Positions 15,600-16,449 of a DNA stretch of 16,449 bases are shown piece by piece. Where the stretch lies: assembly GCA_039933775.1 (NCBI GenBank), contig JBDTNK010000042.1:1-16449 (forward strand), in the 5' to 3' direction. The notes below the pieces were generated by a model, which searched no databases, was not told the DNA's origin, and saw nothing but the letters and a program-made list of their open reading frames with translations. The translations under genes and the position numbers were made by a program. Each line of letters opens with the position of its first letter. Position 1 is the first letter of the stretch. This DNA is from JBDTNK01 sp039933775 (GTDB lineage: Bacteria > Chloroflexota > Limnocylindria > QHBO01).

Positions 15600-16449
<850 letters not shown>

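Overview
The window is a high-GC bacterial chromosome segment with tightly packed genes: 4-bp ATGA overlaps, GTG and TTG starts, and strong AAGGAG-type ribosome binding sites. The Ser/Gly/Thr-rich lipoprotein linker, the ROK regulator, the single-domain sugar ABC ATPase and the very large GH13 protein beside GlgX suggest a Chloroflexota (Limnocylindria-like) or actinobacterial lineage. That placement is an inference from style, since no rRNA or marker gene is present.

Region 1 (1-4947) is a pentose, probably D-xylose, locus. It starts with the last codons of a xylose isomerase on the + strand. Facing it on the - strand are a ROK-family repressor, a XylF-type lipoprotein binding protein, a XylH-type permease and a single-domain sugar ABC ATPase. 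A perfect 11-bp hairpin lies between xylF and xylH. The roughly 90-bp divergent region at 4859-4947 probably holds the regulator's promoter and operator.

Region 2 (4948-9479) is a + strand operon read away from the regulator. It encodes a Gfo/Idh/MocA sugar dehydrogenase, an exported or membrane-anchored vanadium-haloperoxidase-type enzyme with all metal-binding residues, and an exported FG-GAP/ASPIC-UnbV (CRTAC1-like) protein. The genes overlap or lie 10 nt apart, so a sugar dehydrogenase appears translationally coupled to an extracytoplasmic haloperoxidase pair.

Region 3 (9480-12071) is a DrrA/DrrB-type ABC exporter pair on the - strand. It lies between two directly repeated elements of about 190 bp (core 156/157 bp, about 91% identical). 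Each has 25-28 bp inverted arms, and neither contains a transposase. Next to the left copy is a second, diverged copy of the last 11 codons of the CRTAC1-like gene, stop codon included. This repeat-flanked module is the most unusual part of the window and looks like a miniature, possibly mobile or structured-RNA element that has shaped the locus.

Region 4 (12072-16449) is alpha-glucan metabolism on the - strand: the C-terminal part of glycogen debranching enzyme GlgX (cut by the window edge), followed by an 1150-residue GH13 amylase-family protein with long non-catalytic flanks and an altered conserved region IV (NNPD instead of NHD).

No tRNA, rRNA, CRISPR array or recognisable transposase was seen.
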